A stretch of 64,000 nt of DNA from Lithobates sylvaticus (GCA_028564925.1 CM053029.1:297391168-297455167), one strand, 5' to 3'; positions 43,996-56,421 are shown, numbered from the stretch's first letter. Notes: generated by a model from the sequence alone, not told the origin. Numbers and translations are program-made.

Positions 43996-45553
43996 TGCCT
44001 ACAGGCATCCTTCATAGAGGGGTGCTCACCAGCTGCTATGGGGGTGTGGGGGACCTGCCAGAGGGGTGACACCATTAATCATGGCTGCCGACAAGGGGGG
44101 AGGGGACACAGTCCTCCTGCAGGGGGCCTGAGCACACAGGGGACCCAAACAGTGGGAAAAACAGTTGTGAGAAAGACAGGGAGCGGTATTGGTGCAGGGG
44201 GAGCAATCACAGGAACGATACCCTGTGTCTCTCCCTGCAGCAGTTGAATGCGGTGAGAGGGAGAGGGAGAGAAGCCGGCTTTTAGCTGTCGCAGGGAGAA
44301 ACACAGATATAGAAAAGACAGATATAGCTTTCTTTTGGTGGTATTTAATCACCACTGAGTTGTTTTTTTTTTTTTTGCTACATAGGAAAAAGATCGAAAC
44401 TTCTTGCAAAAACTTTTTTCTCTCTTACTATCTCTCTCTCTCTTTTACCCTATCTCTCACCCCGTCTCTCTCACACCCTCTCTCACACCCCCTCTCTCTC
44501 TCTCACACAGCCCCTCCTTTCTCTCTCTCCCACCCCCCCCCCCGCTCACCTCCCTCTCTCTCTCACCCTGTCTCCCTCTCTTACCTTTGCTCTCTCTCAC
44601 CCACTCTCTCTCTCTCTCTCTCTATATCACCATCCCTCTCACCCCTTCTCTCTTAACACCCTCCCTCTCTCACCCTCTCTCTCTCTCTCACCTGCCTCTC
44701 TCTCTCACCTACCTCTCTCTCTCACCTCCTCTCTCTCTCACCCCTCTCTCTCACCACCTCTTTCTCACTCCCTTTCTCTCCCCCCTCTCTCTTACCCCCC
44801 TCTCTCTCTCTCCACCCCTCCCCCATGCAGGCAGGGGGAACTGAGTGGACACTGACTGACAGGTGACAGCAAGTGAGTGTCACTGATCCTATCCCCACCC
44901 AGCACTGCCACTGATCCCATCCCCCCAAGCACTGCCACTGATCCCATTTCCTCACTAGCACTACCACTCATCCCATTCCCCACCAGCACTGCCATTCATC
45001 CTGTCCCCCCAACACTGCTACTGATGCATTCCCCCCCCCCCAAGCACTGCCACTGATTCCATCTCCCCAAACTCATCCCATCCCCCACCAGGACTGCCAT
45101 TCATCCCACCCCCCCCAATCCTGCCACCTGCCACAATCAGTGCCATCACCTCACCAGCACTGACACTCATCCCACCCCACCCCCCCCCCCCACACTGCCC
45201 CAGTACTGCCACTGATCACAACCTCCCCTCCAGCACTGCCATTGAGCCCACCCCCACCACCACTGCCACACTGATCACACCCCCCTCCCAGCCCCAGAAG
45301 CTAATGGGTAAGCGGTAATGATGTGCAGTAACCTTTAGCAACCAATCAGCAAGCAGAAAGTATGTGCTGTAATCTCTAACAATTTCTCAATGAGCAGTAA
45401 TGATATGCTGTAACATTTGGCAACCAATCACAATCAGTGCCTGATCTACTGCAGTAAACTGATTTTGAGTCTAGATGTTATTTATTGTGTGTCTTAGAGC
45501 AGGTGGAGAGTGAAATTGCATGGGGGGTCCAATCAATATTAAAAATGGCCCTG
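43996..45553. repeat. Repeat-derived, low-complexity block ending in a hAT-like terminus
   Basis: Contains a reverse copy of part of the 24785 repeat (44325-44390), then a CT/CTCTCACC tract (44400-44825). A ~27-bp array of CACTGCCACTGATCCCATCC units follows (44875-45280). It closes with ..AAAATGGCCCTG at 45553, which looks like a hAT terminus. I could not find a partner end with a matching 8-bp flank, so the outer limits are uncertain. Confidence 0.55.
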
Positions 45554-45779
45554 GCCACAGCTATCACATAGTACAAGTCTGCTGTGATTGGCGCTGTACC
45601 ATGTGATCACTGTGACCAATCACAGAGATTACAATAGTACACAATGGCTATGAATGTCAAGCCATTGTTTCTCTACAACTGACATGTGATTGCTGTGATT
45701 GTTAACAGGGATCACATGGTACCAGGGCTGCACATGGCGGCCCAGTACAATGATCCCGGTCAAAGATTGTGCTGCTGCA

Positions 45780-46465
45780 CGGTACCCGGGCCCCCCCCCC
45801 CATCTCCTCCTTCCCATCTCCCATCCCATGTCCTCCTCTTTCAGTCTTATCTCCTTCATCCTATGTCATTCTTCTCCAGTCCCATCTCCTCCATGCCATG
45901 TCCTTATTCTCCTCCAGTCCCATCTCCTCCTCTTCCAGTCCCATCTCCTCCTTCTTCTCCAGTCCCATCTCCTCATTCTCCTCCAGTCCCATCTCCTCCA
46001 TCCCACATCCTCCTCCTCCAGTCCCATCTCCTCCATCCCACATCCTCCTCCTCCAGTCCATCATCTCCATCCCACATCCTCCTCCTCCTCCAGTCCCATC
46101 TCCTTCATCCCACATCCTCCTCCTCTTCCAGTCACATCTTTTTCTCCTCCTCCAGTCCCATGTGATTATCCTCCTCCAGTCCCATCTCCTCCATCCCATG
46201 TCCTTATTCTCCTCCAGTCCCACCTCCTCCTCCTCCAGTCCCATCTCCTCCATCCCACATCCTCCTCCTCCTCCATCCCACATCCTCCTCCTCCTCCAGA
46301 CACATCTCCTCCATCTCATCTCCTTCTCCTCCTCCAGTCCCATGTCCTTATCCTCCTCCAATCCCATCTCCTCCATCCCATGTCCTCTATCCCATGTCCT
46401 CCTCCTCCAGTCCCATCTCCTCTATCCCATTTCCTCCTCCTCCAGTGCCATCTCCTCCATCCTGG
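45780..46465. repeat. TCC-rich minisatellite
   Basis: Many imperfect units of about 24-36 bp built from CTCCAGTCCCATCTCCTCCA and CATCCCACATCCTCCTCCTC. Strong strand asymmetry (pyrimidine-rich plus strand) gives long but meaningless open frames. Confidence 0.93.
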
Positions 46466-46540
46466 GACTCCGGTTCTGGTGACAATTGTCTCCAAGGACA
46501 TTTCTCTCTCACTACCTGTTGTCTCTATGGATCCTCACAA

Positions 46541-46986
46541 TGGGACACAGATGGTAAAAAAAAGAATGTGGTTTTAACTCTTCCGTAATTTAGCCAAAAT
46601 AGAAAAAGTGCTTGCTTTATATACACTTTTTATACATAACTAGAACATCTAATAGGGTTATATCATTGCATGAGATTTCCCCTCACTTCCTGTCTAAGTG
46701 TCACCAGAACAGGAAGTGGGGGAATCTCACTGTGGGGAAATAGCTGGCAATTGTTGAAAGGAAACAATTGCTGGCTATATCCCCACAGGGAGATTCCCCT
46801 ACTTCCTGTTCTGGTGACATCAAGGCAGAAAGTGAGGGTAAATCTCCTGCAATGACATAACCCTGTTAGATGCTCTAGTTATGTATCATACTAAAGTATA
46901 TATAAAGCAAGCACTTTTTTTCCCCATTTTGGACAAATTCTGAAAGAGTTAAAACCCCATTCGTTTTTTTCCCCATCTGTGTCCCA
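46541..46986. repeat. 446-bp foldback element
   Basis: The left arm starts TGGGACACAGATGG and the right arm ends CCATCTGTGTCCCA. Complementary blocks continue inward (GGTTTTAACTCTT with AAGAGTTAAAACC, AAGTGCTTGCTTTATATA with TATATAAAGCAAGCACTT, ACTTCCTGT, ATTCCCC) to a loop near 46762. Arms are about 210 nt. No coding; probably a MITE. Confidence 0.88.
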
Positions 46987-48180
46987 CGGGTTGCAGGAAA
47001 AAAAATAGTTTGATTCCGCTATCTACACAGACTGTGTTGATGGGGGAATACCTGCTGCAGAGCCATTATTCTCCTAGTGGGGGGGGGGGGGTTGGGGGCG
47101 GGAAAACCACCCCTGCCAGGAGAACACAGCAATTATTGCTAGTGGCTACAAGAGCTACTAGCGATAATTGTATGTAAAAATCTGTACTCAAGTTGATTGA
47201 TCGATTAACTTGGGTACATTCAGCCTACCCATACATAATTTGAATCTCGGCCAGTCTCTGCTAAACAGCAGGGGATCTGTTTTCGTGAATCCCTTGCTGA
47301 GTCAAGCGGGCAACTGACAGGTCTGTGTCCACCATGCTGTCCGTTTACACCCTACTGTCCTCTGATCCAGACAGACCGAGTGGAATGGAGGCCTTCCATA
47401 TTTTCTTTTTGCCAGATCAGGTCAGATTGGAGGTTGGCGGGTGTAAACGGACAAATTTACATTTAAATCTGCCACTCCATAAAGAACAGTGGGCAGTTTG
47501 ATCGGGTTTGTCTGAAAAACGGACAGGAGGATCCAATCTGACTACTCATGTGAAAAGGGGCCTGAAAAGCAATCCGCTTGGATTGCTTTTCAGAGCATTG
47601 GCTAGTTTAGTGAGCCTGGTCTAATAACAATCACTGTAAGGCTACCCATATTGCTGTCCTTTTAACATGGTGACAACAGCTGACACATATGTTACACATG
47701 TGTAAAGTTACTTTCACCCTGCTAAAAGGACAGCAATAGGGCTGGCAATTGATATTAACAGGGGAGCACAGGCTGTGCACTGTATATGTCTTCTAGCAGC
47801 TTCAGGGAAACACTTTTTTTTTCACTCACTTTGATCTCTGCAGCAGCTTCTTTTCAGAGGAATTCTGTCCCTCCCACCAACACAGGAAGCACAAGGCTCT
47901 GCAGTGATGGACAGTGCACCCTGTGTAACTATTGGCTATTGCTGCCTCCTCAGCCAATGAGCAACTGAAAGGCTGTTAAGTCCCTCCCTCATAACATCTC
48001 CCGAGCCCCAGCTCTACCAGCTTACTGTGCTTAGCCTACGGGGCCTTTCCTGCATTATTTCTCTTCTAGCTCCTCTCTCCTGCACACTTCCTGGTTGCCG
48101 CCGGGCCCCAGGCCCCTCCAGATGCTCGGGCCCGACACATGTGTATCGGCTGTACCCCCCTGATGGCGGCCCTGACGATA
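46987..48180. repeat. Mixed interspersed-repeat fragments with hairpins
   Basis: Holds a hairpin TGAAAAGCAATCC/GGATTGCTTTTCA (47562-47592) and a 16-bp inverted pair TATTGCTGTCCTTTTA/TAAAAGGACAGCAATA (47649-47664/47723-47738). Near 47330-47545 are GTCCGTTTACACCC-type sequences. It ends at about 48175 with CTGATGGCGGCCCTG, a hAT-like terminus also present inside the MITE at 28763. No coding frames supported. Confidence 0.5.
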
Positions 48181-49499
48181 CCTATGGCGTGCGAGAAGGA
48201 GGATGTCATATGACGTCCACCTGGAATAAAAGGGCGCCCATACGGCCGTATTATTACAATAGACCGGGTGAAAGGTGGTTAAACTAAGCAGCTTGGTATT
48301 CCATTCATCTATACCAGTCCCTTATCCTAGATGAAGCTCTGCTATAAATGTTAATGGTGGACAACTACACACAAAAATAAAATGGTTTCCCCATAAGTCA
48401 TATCAGGGGTCTCTATATTTCTATGAGATGTCATCCGTTGGAGCTGTTCAAAGTGGGAAAACAGCAAGGTAAGATCATATTAGTGGGCTGTTTTTTGTTC
48501 CTTTCAGCGGGTCTGCAGTCAGCAGGCATTCAGATTTATGTGCATCTATATTGCTAGATGATGTGATTGATGATAGATGTACATGCTGGGACAATTCTTT
48601 TTTTTTTTTTTTTTAAGGGCTTGTAAAAAAAAATGGTGTGTTTTTTTGCAGTTTTTATTTTATTGTGGGAAGGTGGTAGCTAGGGGTGCCTTCATTTATG
48701 AAGCACCAGTCAGCAGACCCAACACCCACCAGGCCAGGGTTGTGGGAAAGAGGCAAAAAGTTGACCCTTGCCCCCACCTATATCTGGCCTTCACAGCAAG
48801 GAGCACAGGGAAGGGCAATGCATGAAAGATGAGTTGTGTCCAATGTGCCCCTCTGCCTTTAATGAGGATTGGGCAACCTCCAGGCCCACCTGCGGCTTAT
48901 CTATCCATTAGATTAGAATGCATGTGCTCCCACTGTGGAGACTCTCATAAATTTAGAAGGGTTAGGACTGCAATTAATACAGAGTGCAGTGAAGAAGCCT
49001 TGCAGCTTACGCATGCGAAATGTGTGCTAACTAAACCCCTGTTTTTAACCCATACTGTTAGACAGGTTAATTCAGTTGGTAAGCAGACTGGTTAGTGAGT
49101 TGAGCTGGGAATTTTCTCTGGTCTTTATTTTGTGGGGAAGACGCCCTTGTTCTCACCAACATGGGTGACACACACTTGTTTCTTCCCTTTCCTAGCTAGC
49201 AAGGCTGCATGTTAGAATAAGGGTCTGGTGTGGATTTTCTGGGGAAACCCCACACTTTTTCTTTCTTGATTTTGTGTGGGTTTCCCCTTAAATTAAATTT
49301 AAGGGGGACCACATGCCATTTTTTAAGGTTTTGTTTTGTGAACCCATCAGGGTTTACTTCCTCTTTAAACCTCTGATATTTGTATTGTGAATGCAGGTAG
49401 AACTGTAATGTTTTTTCTCAATGCCACTTCTATCAGCATTACCAGTTTGTTTTGTAGAAGATAATGCTGACATTTTAGGGTCGATATTAATATTGTTGA
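48181..49499. other. Unassigned stretch, probably repeat-derived
   Basis: No supported gene. Short fragments resemble other repeats of the window (48181-48285). Two poly-T runs lie near 48596-48615, and an imperfect inverted pair around 49215-49330 involves GTGTGG..CCACAC-type steps. Confidence 0.35.
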
Positions 49500-50762
49500 T
49501 GTAGCAACCTGATGGGTTGCTATTGAATTTAGTTGCCAGGCGATAGTTGCCTTGGCCAATTGTTAGAAGAGCAATTGATTTCCCCCTAATTCTGGAATTG
49601 CTGCCCTTCTTTCTTCTGTCACTAGGTGGCTGGGTATCTGGTAACATAGGATAAGACAAGGGCATAGCAAATATTGATTATTAATGAATAGGGTGTCTCA
49701 GCCAATGGGCAGGGATTTTCTTGGGTCCCTTGGCCTGTTGGGAAAGCCTATTTATTTGGGTGGAGTCAGGTGGTCGGGGTTCTGTGCCACTTGGACGGCT
49801 GTCTGGGTGGACGTGTGTTATGTTGCCCTGGGCTGCTAGGCCATAAGCCTTAGGCATATTCCGGGGACATCTGGCTGCTAGGCTGTTTGAGGGCCTAACC
49901 GGAGGCAGGAGAGCAGCAGAGGGTTGGGACCGCGGGCTTGTAGTCCAACCAGAAATAACGGTTCCGCCGGCCGCGGAACTAGTTGTGGTCGGAAGTGAAG
50001 GGGAAGCTGTCTCCACTAAGGGACCATGCATCTTGTTACCTGAGACCATCGTGAGTAAGCTCTGGCTAGTACCTCGCCAGCTGGGGAAGGTGAAGAAGCA
50101 GGAAAACATCAGTAAGTGCCAAGTCAGGGACCCAGCGTTACAGCATAGGAGACGCTTGTGGAGCATCAGCAAGTTCCAAGCCAGGGACCTAGCGTGTCCA
50201 CAGGGGTGACGCTTGAGGAGTATCTGTGAGTGCCAAGCTAGGGATCAAGCAGGGAGGAAGATACTGAGTGCTAACAGTGGAAGAGCTCAGGGGATCCAGT
50301 GGCTATTGAATCTGAAGTCTAGTGAGAGAGACTGGAAGCTCGTTGAGTGAAGACCCACAGTGAGTGAGTGTGGGGTAAGCTGAGAACTGAGTTGCAAATA
50401 GTTGGAAACCATTACAGTTAGTAACTTTTACATGACTGTTGCCATAGGAGACAGCTTCCTACCTATACAGAAGTGGTATCCGGCTGGAGGCCTTCACCTG
50501 TATAGCTGTCTACCTGTAGAAGTCTCGGAGTCGGCCAATTAACATTGCATCTACTTAAGGGTGTCCTGGCTCTAACCTTCTCTCCCACAGCTCTGTTTAA
50601 GAGACAATAAATCTATTTGCATTCTAAAAGTGTCTGGCGCCCACCGTTTAATTTTACATTACACCCACCATGCCTTGTAACCCACTCTACACTGAAGGAT
50701 GTCAGCTCTCCCTAACTCTGGAGGTCACTATTGGGCCTAGAGAGGACCGGGACTTTGCTACA
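49500..50762 (+). repeat. Solo-LTR-like unit
   Basis: 1,263 bp bounded by TGTAGCAA and TTGCTACA, a TG..CA inverted pair like that of the Gypsy LTRs above. An AATAAA at about 50606-50611 lies near the right end as in LTR R regions. Three ~60-bp direct repeats (AGTGCCAAG/GTTCCAAGC with GGGAC) occupy 50110-50255. No matching target duplication was found (GTTGA versus ATAAC), so the call is moderate. If correct it is an old single LTR. Confidence 0.5.
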
Positions 50763-51074
50763 ATAACATTATTGTCAAATCATATTAGACAGATTTGAAG
50801 GCACCCTATTTCCAAATATTGACAGGTTTACCAGATAAACTGTTCTGTTTAAGTTCCTTGAGTAAAACAGAGAAGGGTAATGTCTTTAAAAAACAATGCC
50901 AACATTACTAGCATTTTTTCAGAAGGAAATATTTGTGTTTCCTACATTATCTGTGATGATCTAGCAAAAAAGGAATGCACGCTATCTACTTTTTTACAGT
51001 TTAACCATGTGTTGAAAGAATAATTTCACATAAATACAGCAAATCATGTCATGTAACAGCCTTAATAATAATTG
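50763..51074. other. Unassigned short stretch
   Basis: AT-rich; nothing recognised. Confidence 0.4.
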
Positions 51075-51665
51075 GCCTACCTTAAAGCCATGGTTCGCCT
51101 TTACCAAAAACTGCCTATGCAGGTAAGGGGCATCTGTAGCTAAAAATAAGTGTAGCTTTGGCCAAAGTTGAGTAATGCCATTGCTATAGGTGTAGGCCAT
51201 TTAGTTACCTCACAAAGTCTGACTGAAAAACTCCCAAAGATTGCATCACCCCATCCTGCCTTGTGGCTAGGATGTTGCTAAGAGACTCCTAGCGCTTACT
51301 GTACACTTTAACCATCACATGAGCGAGCGCTTTCTCTGATTCAGACCCCCTCACATGCGCTTTCACTCCCTGATGCAGTAAGTCTGAGCTCAGTGTTTGA
51401 GAACTTGCTCCTGTGATGGTGTATATGAACAGTAAGATATAGGACTCTCTTAGCAATGTCCTAGCAACAAGGCAGGCCAGGATTATGTGATATCTAGGAA
51501 TTTTTCAGTCAGGCTTCAGGAGGGACCTACAGTAAATGGCAAGCATGTATAACAAAGGTCTTTATTCTACTTTGGTCAAATCTGCACAGTTTGTTTTTTA
51601 TCTACAGATTTCCCTTACCTGCATAGGCAGTGTTTTGGTAAAGTCAGACTATGCTTTTAAACAAA
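51075..51665. repeat. ~590-bp imperfect foldback element
   Basis: The left arm holds TTTACCAAAAACTGCCTATG and CAGGTAAGGG. The right arm is its complement, CCCTTACCTG and CATAGGCAGTGTTTTGGTAAA. Further paired blocks (CCTTGTGGCTAGGATGTTGC with GCAATGTCCTAGCAACAAGG) run in to a centre near 51370. The 51684 hAT lies next to its right end. Confidence 0.82.
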
Positions 51666-51683
51666 ACCAGTGCTATTCAAATT

Positions 51684-53013
51684 TAGGGATGAGCCGAACA
51701 CCCCCCGGTTCGGTTCGCACCAGAACCTGCGAACGGACAAAAAGTTTGTGCAAACGTTAGAACCCTATTAAATACAATGAATGCGAACGTTCAAAATATA
51801 AAGTGCTAATTATAATTATAACTAATATGCATGTTATTGTCCTAAAAAGGGTTTGGGGACCCGGGTTCTGTCCCAGGGAACATGTATCAATACAAAAATA
51901 CGTTTTAAAAACGGACGTTTTTTCTGAAGCATAAAGTGAAAAAAAAAAGTGAAATATTCCTTTAAATATCGTACCTGGGTGTGTCTAAAGTATGCCTGTG
52001 AAGTGGCATGTGTTTCCCGTGTTTAGAACTGTCCCTGCACAAAATGACATTTGTAAAGGAAAAAAAGCCATTTAAAACTGCTTGCGGCTTTAATGTCATG
52101 TCTTGTCCTGGCAATATGGATAAAAATATCTTTCAGAAAAATGGCATGGCTACCCCATCACCCCCCCCCCCTCACCCCAGCCCATTACCAGCCCCTTTGG
52201 GTCTTGTATGGATAGTAAGGGGAACCCTGCACCTAAAATAAAACCCTATACCTAAAACCCTATATACCCAGCAAATAAGGGTAGATACAAGTGTATACTG
52301 TGCTGTGCTGGAGGCACACAACACACACTAACTCCTGCAGATGGCTGTATTAGAGAACACCAGCAAATATGGGTAGATACAGGTGTATACTGTGCTGTGC
52401 TGGAGGCACAGAACACACACTAACTCCTGCAGATGGCTGTATTAGAGAACACCAGCAAATAAGGGTAGATACAGGTGTATACTATGCTGTGCTGGAGGCA
52501 CACAACACACACAAACTCCTGCAGATGGCTATTTTAGAGAACACTAGCAAATATGGGTAGATACAGGTGTATACTGTGCTGTGCTGGAGGCACAGAACAC
52601 ACACTAACTCCTGCAGATGCCTGAGTATGTTACTTAGTCACTGTCCCTGCCAATCTATCTCTCTCCCTGTACACAGGAACACACTACACAAGGCCGCCGC
52701 GCTGGCGGCCTTATATAGTGTGGGGCATGTACTAAACCCCCTGAGCTATAATTGGCCACAGGCATACTGCCTGTGGCCAATTATGGCTCTCCTCGCTGCC
52801 GGCGCTGTGATTGGCCAAGCATGCGGGGTCACAGTGCAATGCTTGGCCAATCATCAGCCAGCAATGCACTGCGACTGGCGCAGTGCATTGTGGGCCGTTC
52901 GTATCACACGAATTTGATGCGAATGGCCCACAAAGTTCTGGTTTAGTCGAACGGATGAACGGCCAATGTTCGATTCGAACATGGGTTCGAATGGAACACC
53001 GGGCTCATCCCTA
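51684..53013 (-). mobile_element. Deletion derivative of the 29643 hAT family
   Basis: 1,330 bp, starting TAGGGATGAGCCGAACACC and ending CCGGGCTCATCCCTA. Flanks TTCAAATT (51676-51683) and TTCAAATC (53014-53021) agree at seven of eight bases. About 450 bp at the left match the reverse complement of the right end of the big hAT, and about 350 bp at the right match its left end, hairpins included. The transposase and large arrays are absent; a four-unit ~92-bp array (52265-52620) lies in between. Confidence 0.93.
52265..52620. repeat. 92-bp tandem array, four units
   Basis: Units run through AGGGTAGATACAGGTGTATA, CTGTGCTGTGCTGGAGGCAC and ACTAACTCCTGCAGATGGCT. In the big hAT the reverse complement of about one unit lies just upstream of the transposase start (35850-35915), so the array grew from that segment. 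Confidence 0.93.
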
Positions 53014-53021
53014 TTCAAATC

Positions 53022-53765
53022 TATGTTAAATGCTGCTACTGTGCTGTGAGATTTTTGCCAAATTACTGAATGAAACTGATTCCACATCCCTGATACATGG
53101 TGGGAAAAACAGGTTCCTCAAAGGTGGGATTTTAATGGACCATAAACAGTGTGTTGAAAACGTAAAATTACAAATTTATTGATACACAATGCCTCATTTG
53201 GGAGACAGAGGGAACTGCTGTTTACACTGCACCATTAAGCCTTAAGGGGTGCCTGTTTTTTCTACCATACACTATAGATCTGTACATTATTGGCATACAG
53301 TTATCCTTGTACGGCCATCTAGGTGTTGCAACTGTGGACACAACCTGTGATAATTTTGTATTGGACTGGCTCTTTATGGACAAGTGTCTTTAGTAAAACA
53401 TCTGTATTGAGATACTCTTTGGAATATCTGATATATAGACTATTATGGCTTGGCGTCTCCAACCGCTCCAGCCCCCTTGTGGAGGGTTACATCCTGACAT
53501 GAGTGTTATGTTTGATTGTTACATCTTCCTACTGTTGGGGTCACATGGCGGTGCTTTGACGGTCTAATTCCTTCTTTGTGTTTGAGCTATGATCTCCCTT
53601 GGTTTAATCATTTACACATGGGATTTAATGTACATATCAGGAACTCTTCAGCCCATTGTCCCTGAAGAAGACAATCCTTATTGTTGAAACACATTGGACA
53701 TTCCCTGTCTCTTGACAGTCGATCTGGGCTACTCCCATTTTTCATGTTTTCTGTTGTCATTGTTA
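53022..53765 (+). other. Non-coding stretch with a hammerhead-like motif
   Basis: No coding frame. Near its right end lies the motif at 53655-53700, so the stretch is probably a relic of a Penelope-like tail in plus orientation. Confidence 0.4.
53655..53705 (+). ncRNA. Hammerhead-ribozyme-like motif
   Basis: CTGAAGA (53662-53668) fits CUGANGA. A hairpin ACAAT-CCTT-ATTGT forms helix II, and GAAAC (from 53686) completes the core. Of the motifs in the window it has the cleanest helix II. Helices I and III are short, as in the minimal hammerheads of Penelope-like elements. Confidence 0.45.
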
Positions 53766-54271
53766 CTATGCCCCGTACACACGCTCGGATTTTCCGATGA
53801 CTATTTCCGTCGGATCATTTCCGTCGGAATTTGTCCGAAGCTGGTGTTGCGTACACACGGTCGGACAACGTTGTCGGAATTTCCGGTCTTCGAGAGCGCC
53901 GTGACGTAAGCCGTCTTCCACGAGACTAGAAAAGGGAAGTTCAGCACCACGTCCGGCACCCGTTGGGCTCCTTCTGCTGATTCCGTGTTTATCGCGTGTT
54001 AGAGGTTTGGTGACATACGATTCGCGCTTTTCAGTTTTCAGACTCAGATCCTTACTGCTCTTCAGTTTGTGCTTGTCGTGCGTATCTGTTTATCGGTGCG
54101 TGTAGTCAGTTCACATTTGTTGGTCATTGTGGCCTATATCTTGATATAGGACGCTTTGATTTTCACTGCTTATTGTCTGCTCGTTTCTGGTATTCATTTC
54201 GTTCTTTCAGGCCTTGCTGTTTATCGGTGCTTTCTGTTTGTCCGTTCTGACCAGCCGACCGTTTGTGAGCT

Positions 54272-56421
54272 ATGTTTCGTGTACGTACTCGTCGTAGAGT
54301 TCGTGCTATGCAGGGGCTTGGTGTCGGGCTTTTAGCTTTGACCCAAGACCAGTCCATGAACAGGGCGAGGAGGAGTTTGTGGACCAAGAATTGGTTGCTT
54401 CAGCGTGACCAATTCTCGCACATGCCTTTGCTTTGTGAGATCCGGGAGAATAATCCTGATGATTTCAGGAACTTTCTCCGGATGACGGACCCCGTTTTTC
54501 ACCGTCTGTTAGCTTTGCTGACCCCTTTTATCAGCAGGCAGGATACCTGCATGAGACAAGCCATCACTCCGGAGCAGAGGCTTGTTGCCACGTTGAGGTA
54601 CTTGGCGACAGGGAGAAGCCTTCAGGATCTGAAGTTCTCCACAGGTATCTCTCCCCAGGCTCTGGGAATCATTATTCCAGAGAACTGTTCTGCTATCATC
54701 CAGGTCCTGCAGGAGGACTATATTAAGGTAACATTTCTCCTTTACTATTCCCTTCTATGTATGCTCTGTTTGCTAATGTCTTGTATTTTTGACCTCCTTC
54801 CCTAATTACCATGATTGCAATATGCTCTAATATGCTGCCCCTTTTGTCCTTCGTGCATTTTTGCCTTCACTTACCTCCCCAGCATGCTCTTCTGGCCCAA
54901 TATACACCTATGGCCTAGTCACTTAAGCAATGTATGTTGTCTGCTCCATAGTATTGGTTTCCCCCAAACACCCCCTAAAATATGCACAAATGTTTTCTGT
55001 GTGTTTTACTTCATTTTTTTTATTTTTTTTGTTTTTGGTGTGCCGAACTCATTAGGAACCCCCCTCCCCCAACTGCTCGGTCAGATGATACCAATCCTCT
55101 ATCTGCTGGCTTTGCCAAGCTCAATACACACTATATACCTACCTCTTTATAGTGGTCATATTTAGGGATGAATTCAGCAAAGCATGTAGTGCAAGGGGCT
55201 GGCTCAATACTTTACAAGGTTTTTTTTTTTTTTTTTTTGTTTTTCCTCCTATTATTAGCTTGATAGGTAATTGCAGAATGTCAAAATGTGCTTCCCTTTA
55301 TGTTTTTTTTTTTTTGGGGGGGATTAGGAATCTTCTTTTATCTTTCCGGTGGCCTGCCAATAGTGTTAAGTAAGGAGGGTCTGGCCAAACTATCACACAT
55401 TATTGAGACATTCGGCTCTCAATGAAGTGGAGAGGGTTACCTGTCCATTCCCCCCCCAACCCCTAGTTTTTGTCAATGGCCCATCAGAAGTGGGGGGAGT
55501 GATGGGGGGTGAGTAATCTGCTAAGGGGACCTTGTACTTTGGTTTGGAAATACTTTGTTGGTTAAATTTTAGTCTGATCTTGTTCCAAGATGTTTGTGTC
55601 TAACCTGCTTGCAATGTTTATGTGCAAACTGACTAATTTTTTTTTCTTGTTTGACTCCACAGTTTCCTTCAACGCCACAGGAATGGCAGACTGTGGCCTC
55701 CCACTTTGCCAGCCGTTGGGACTTTCCTAACTGCGGAGGTGCAATTGATGGGAAACACGTCTGCATCGTCCCACCCCCCAACTCGGGGTCGTACTATTAT
55801 AATTACAAGGGGTTTAATAGTATAGTGATGTTGGCGGTGGTGTCGGCGACATACGAGTTTTTGTATGTGGACGTGGGGAAGAATGGCCGGATCTCGGATG
55901 GTGGTGCCATTGCACACACGGAGTTCAACTGGCATCTCCAGAGTGGCAGTCTGTGCTTGCAACCTCCAGAGGAGAATGCTAAAGGACTCCCCTTCGTCTT
56001 TGTCGCAGATGAAGCGTTTGCGTTGTCAAGCCATCTGATGCGGCCCTTCCCGATGAGGACCCTCACCCCAGACCAGAGGGTCTTCAATTACCGGCTGTCC
56101 AGAGCCCACAGAGTGGTGGAGAACGCCTTTGGGATCATGGCCAGCCGCTTCCGCCTCTTTTTGACAGCTATAAACTTGGCGGAATATAAACTGAACCACA
56201 TTGTGCTTTCCTGCTGCATATTGCACAACTTCTTAAAGCGACATAGCACCAACTATGTTGTGTCTGTTGGCCCTGATGTCGACATGCCTTCAAATGACAA
56301 CTTCACAGCCCTTCAAGCTGCACGTCCTGGCTTGCCCCCCCTAAATGCCCGCGAAGTCCGCGAGGGGCATATGGAGTACTTTGTGGGTAGGGGGGCCATT
56401 GATATGCCTGACGATGTGTGA
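54272..56421 (+). CDS. HARBI1-type DDE transposase, Harbinger copy 2
   Basis: Exon 1 54272-54727 (152 codons) and exon 2 55663-56421 (253 codons) join in phase 0 across a 935-bp GT..AG intron: 404 residues, no stop. Exon 1 has the helical region TKNWLLQRDQFSHMP and LRYLATGRSLQDLKF. Exon 2 holds the nuclease, with Asp in GAIDGKHVCIVPP, Asp in FVADEAFA and Glu in HRVVENAFGIMASRF, the DDE triad of PIF/Harbinger enzymes. The carboxy end is VGRGAIDMPDDV. The start ATG at 54272 matches the copy 1 start in length and context. A CRE-like TGACGTAA near 53901 lies upstream. This copy could in principle encode active enzyme; that is inference. Confidence 0.9.
54728..55662 (+). other. Transposase intron, copy 2
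   Basis: Non-coding, with poly-T runs near 55220 and 55303. It lacks the G-rich minisatellite found at the same place in copy 1. Confidence 0.7.

Noticed and set aside
44189-44844. Ser/Leu/Pro-rich open frames
   Set aside because: Derived from CT microsatellite sequence.
43996-45553. A complete hAT MITE ending at 45553
   Set aside because: The right terminus is convincing but no left end with a matching 8-bp flank could be found, so only a repeat block is reported.
45686-46577. Overlapping long Ser/Pro-rich open frames (up to 292 codons)
   Set aside because: Product of the TCC-rich minisatellite; open in several frames at once and without conserved motifs.
49681-50172. 163-codon minus-strand frame
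   Set aside because: Lies inside the solo-LTR-like unit, with no motif or splice support.
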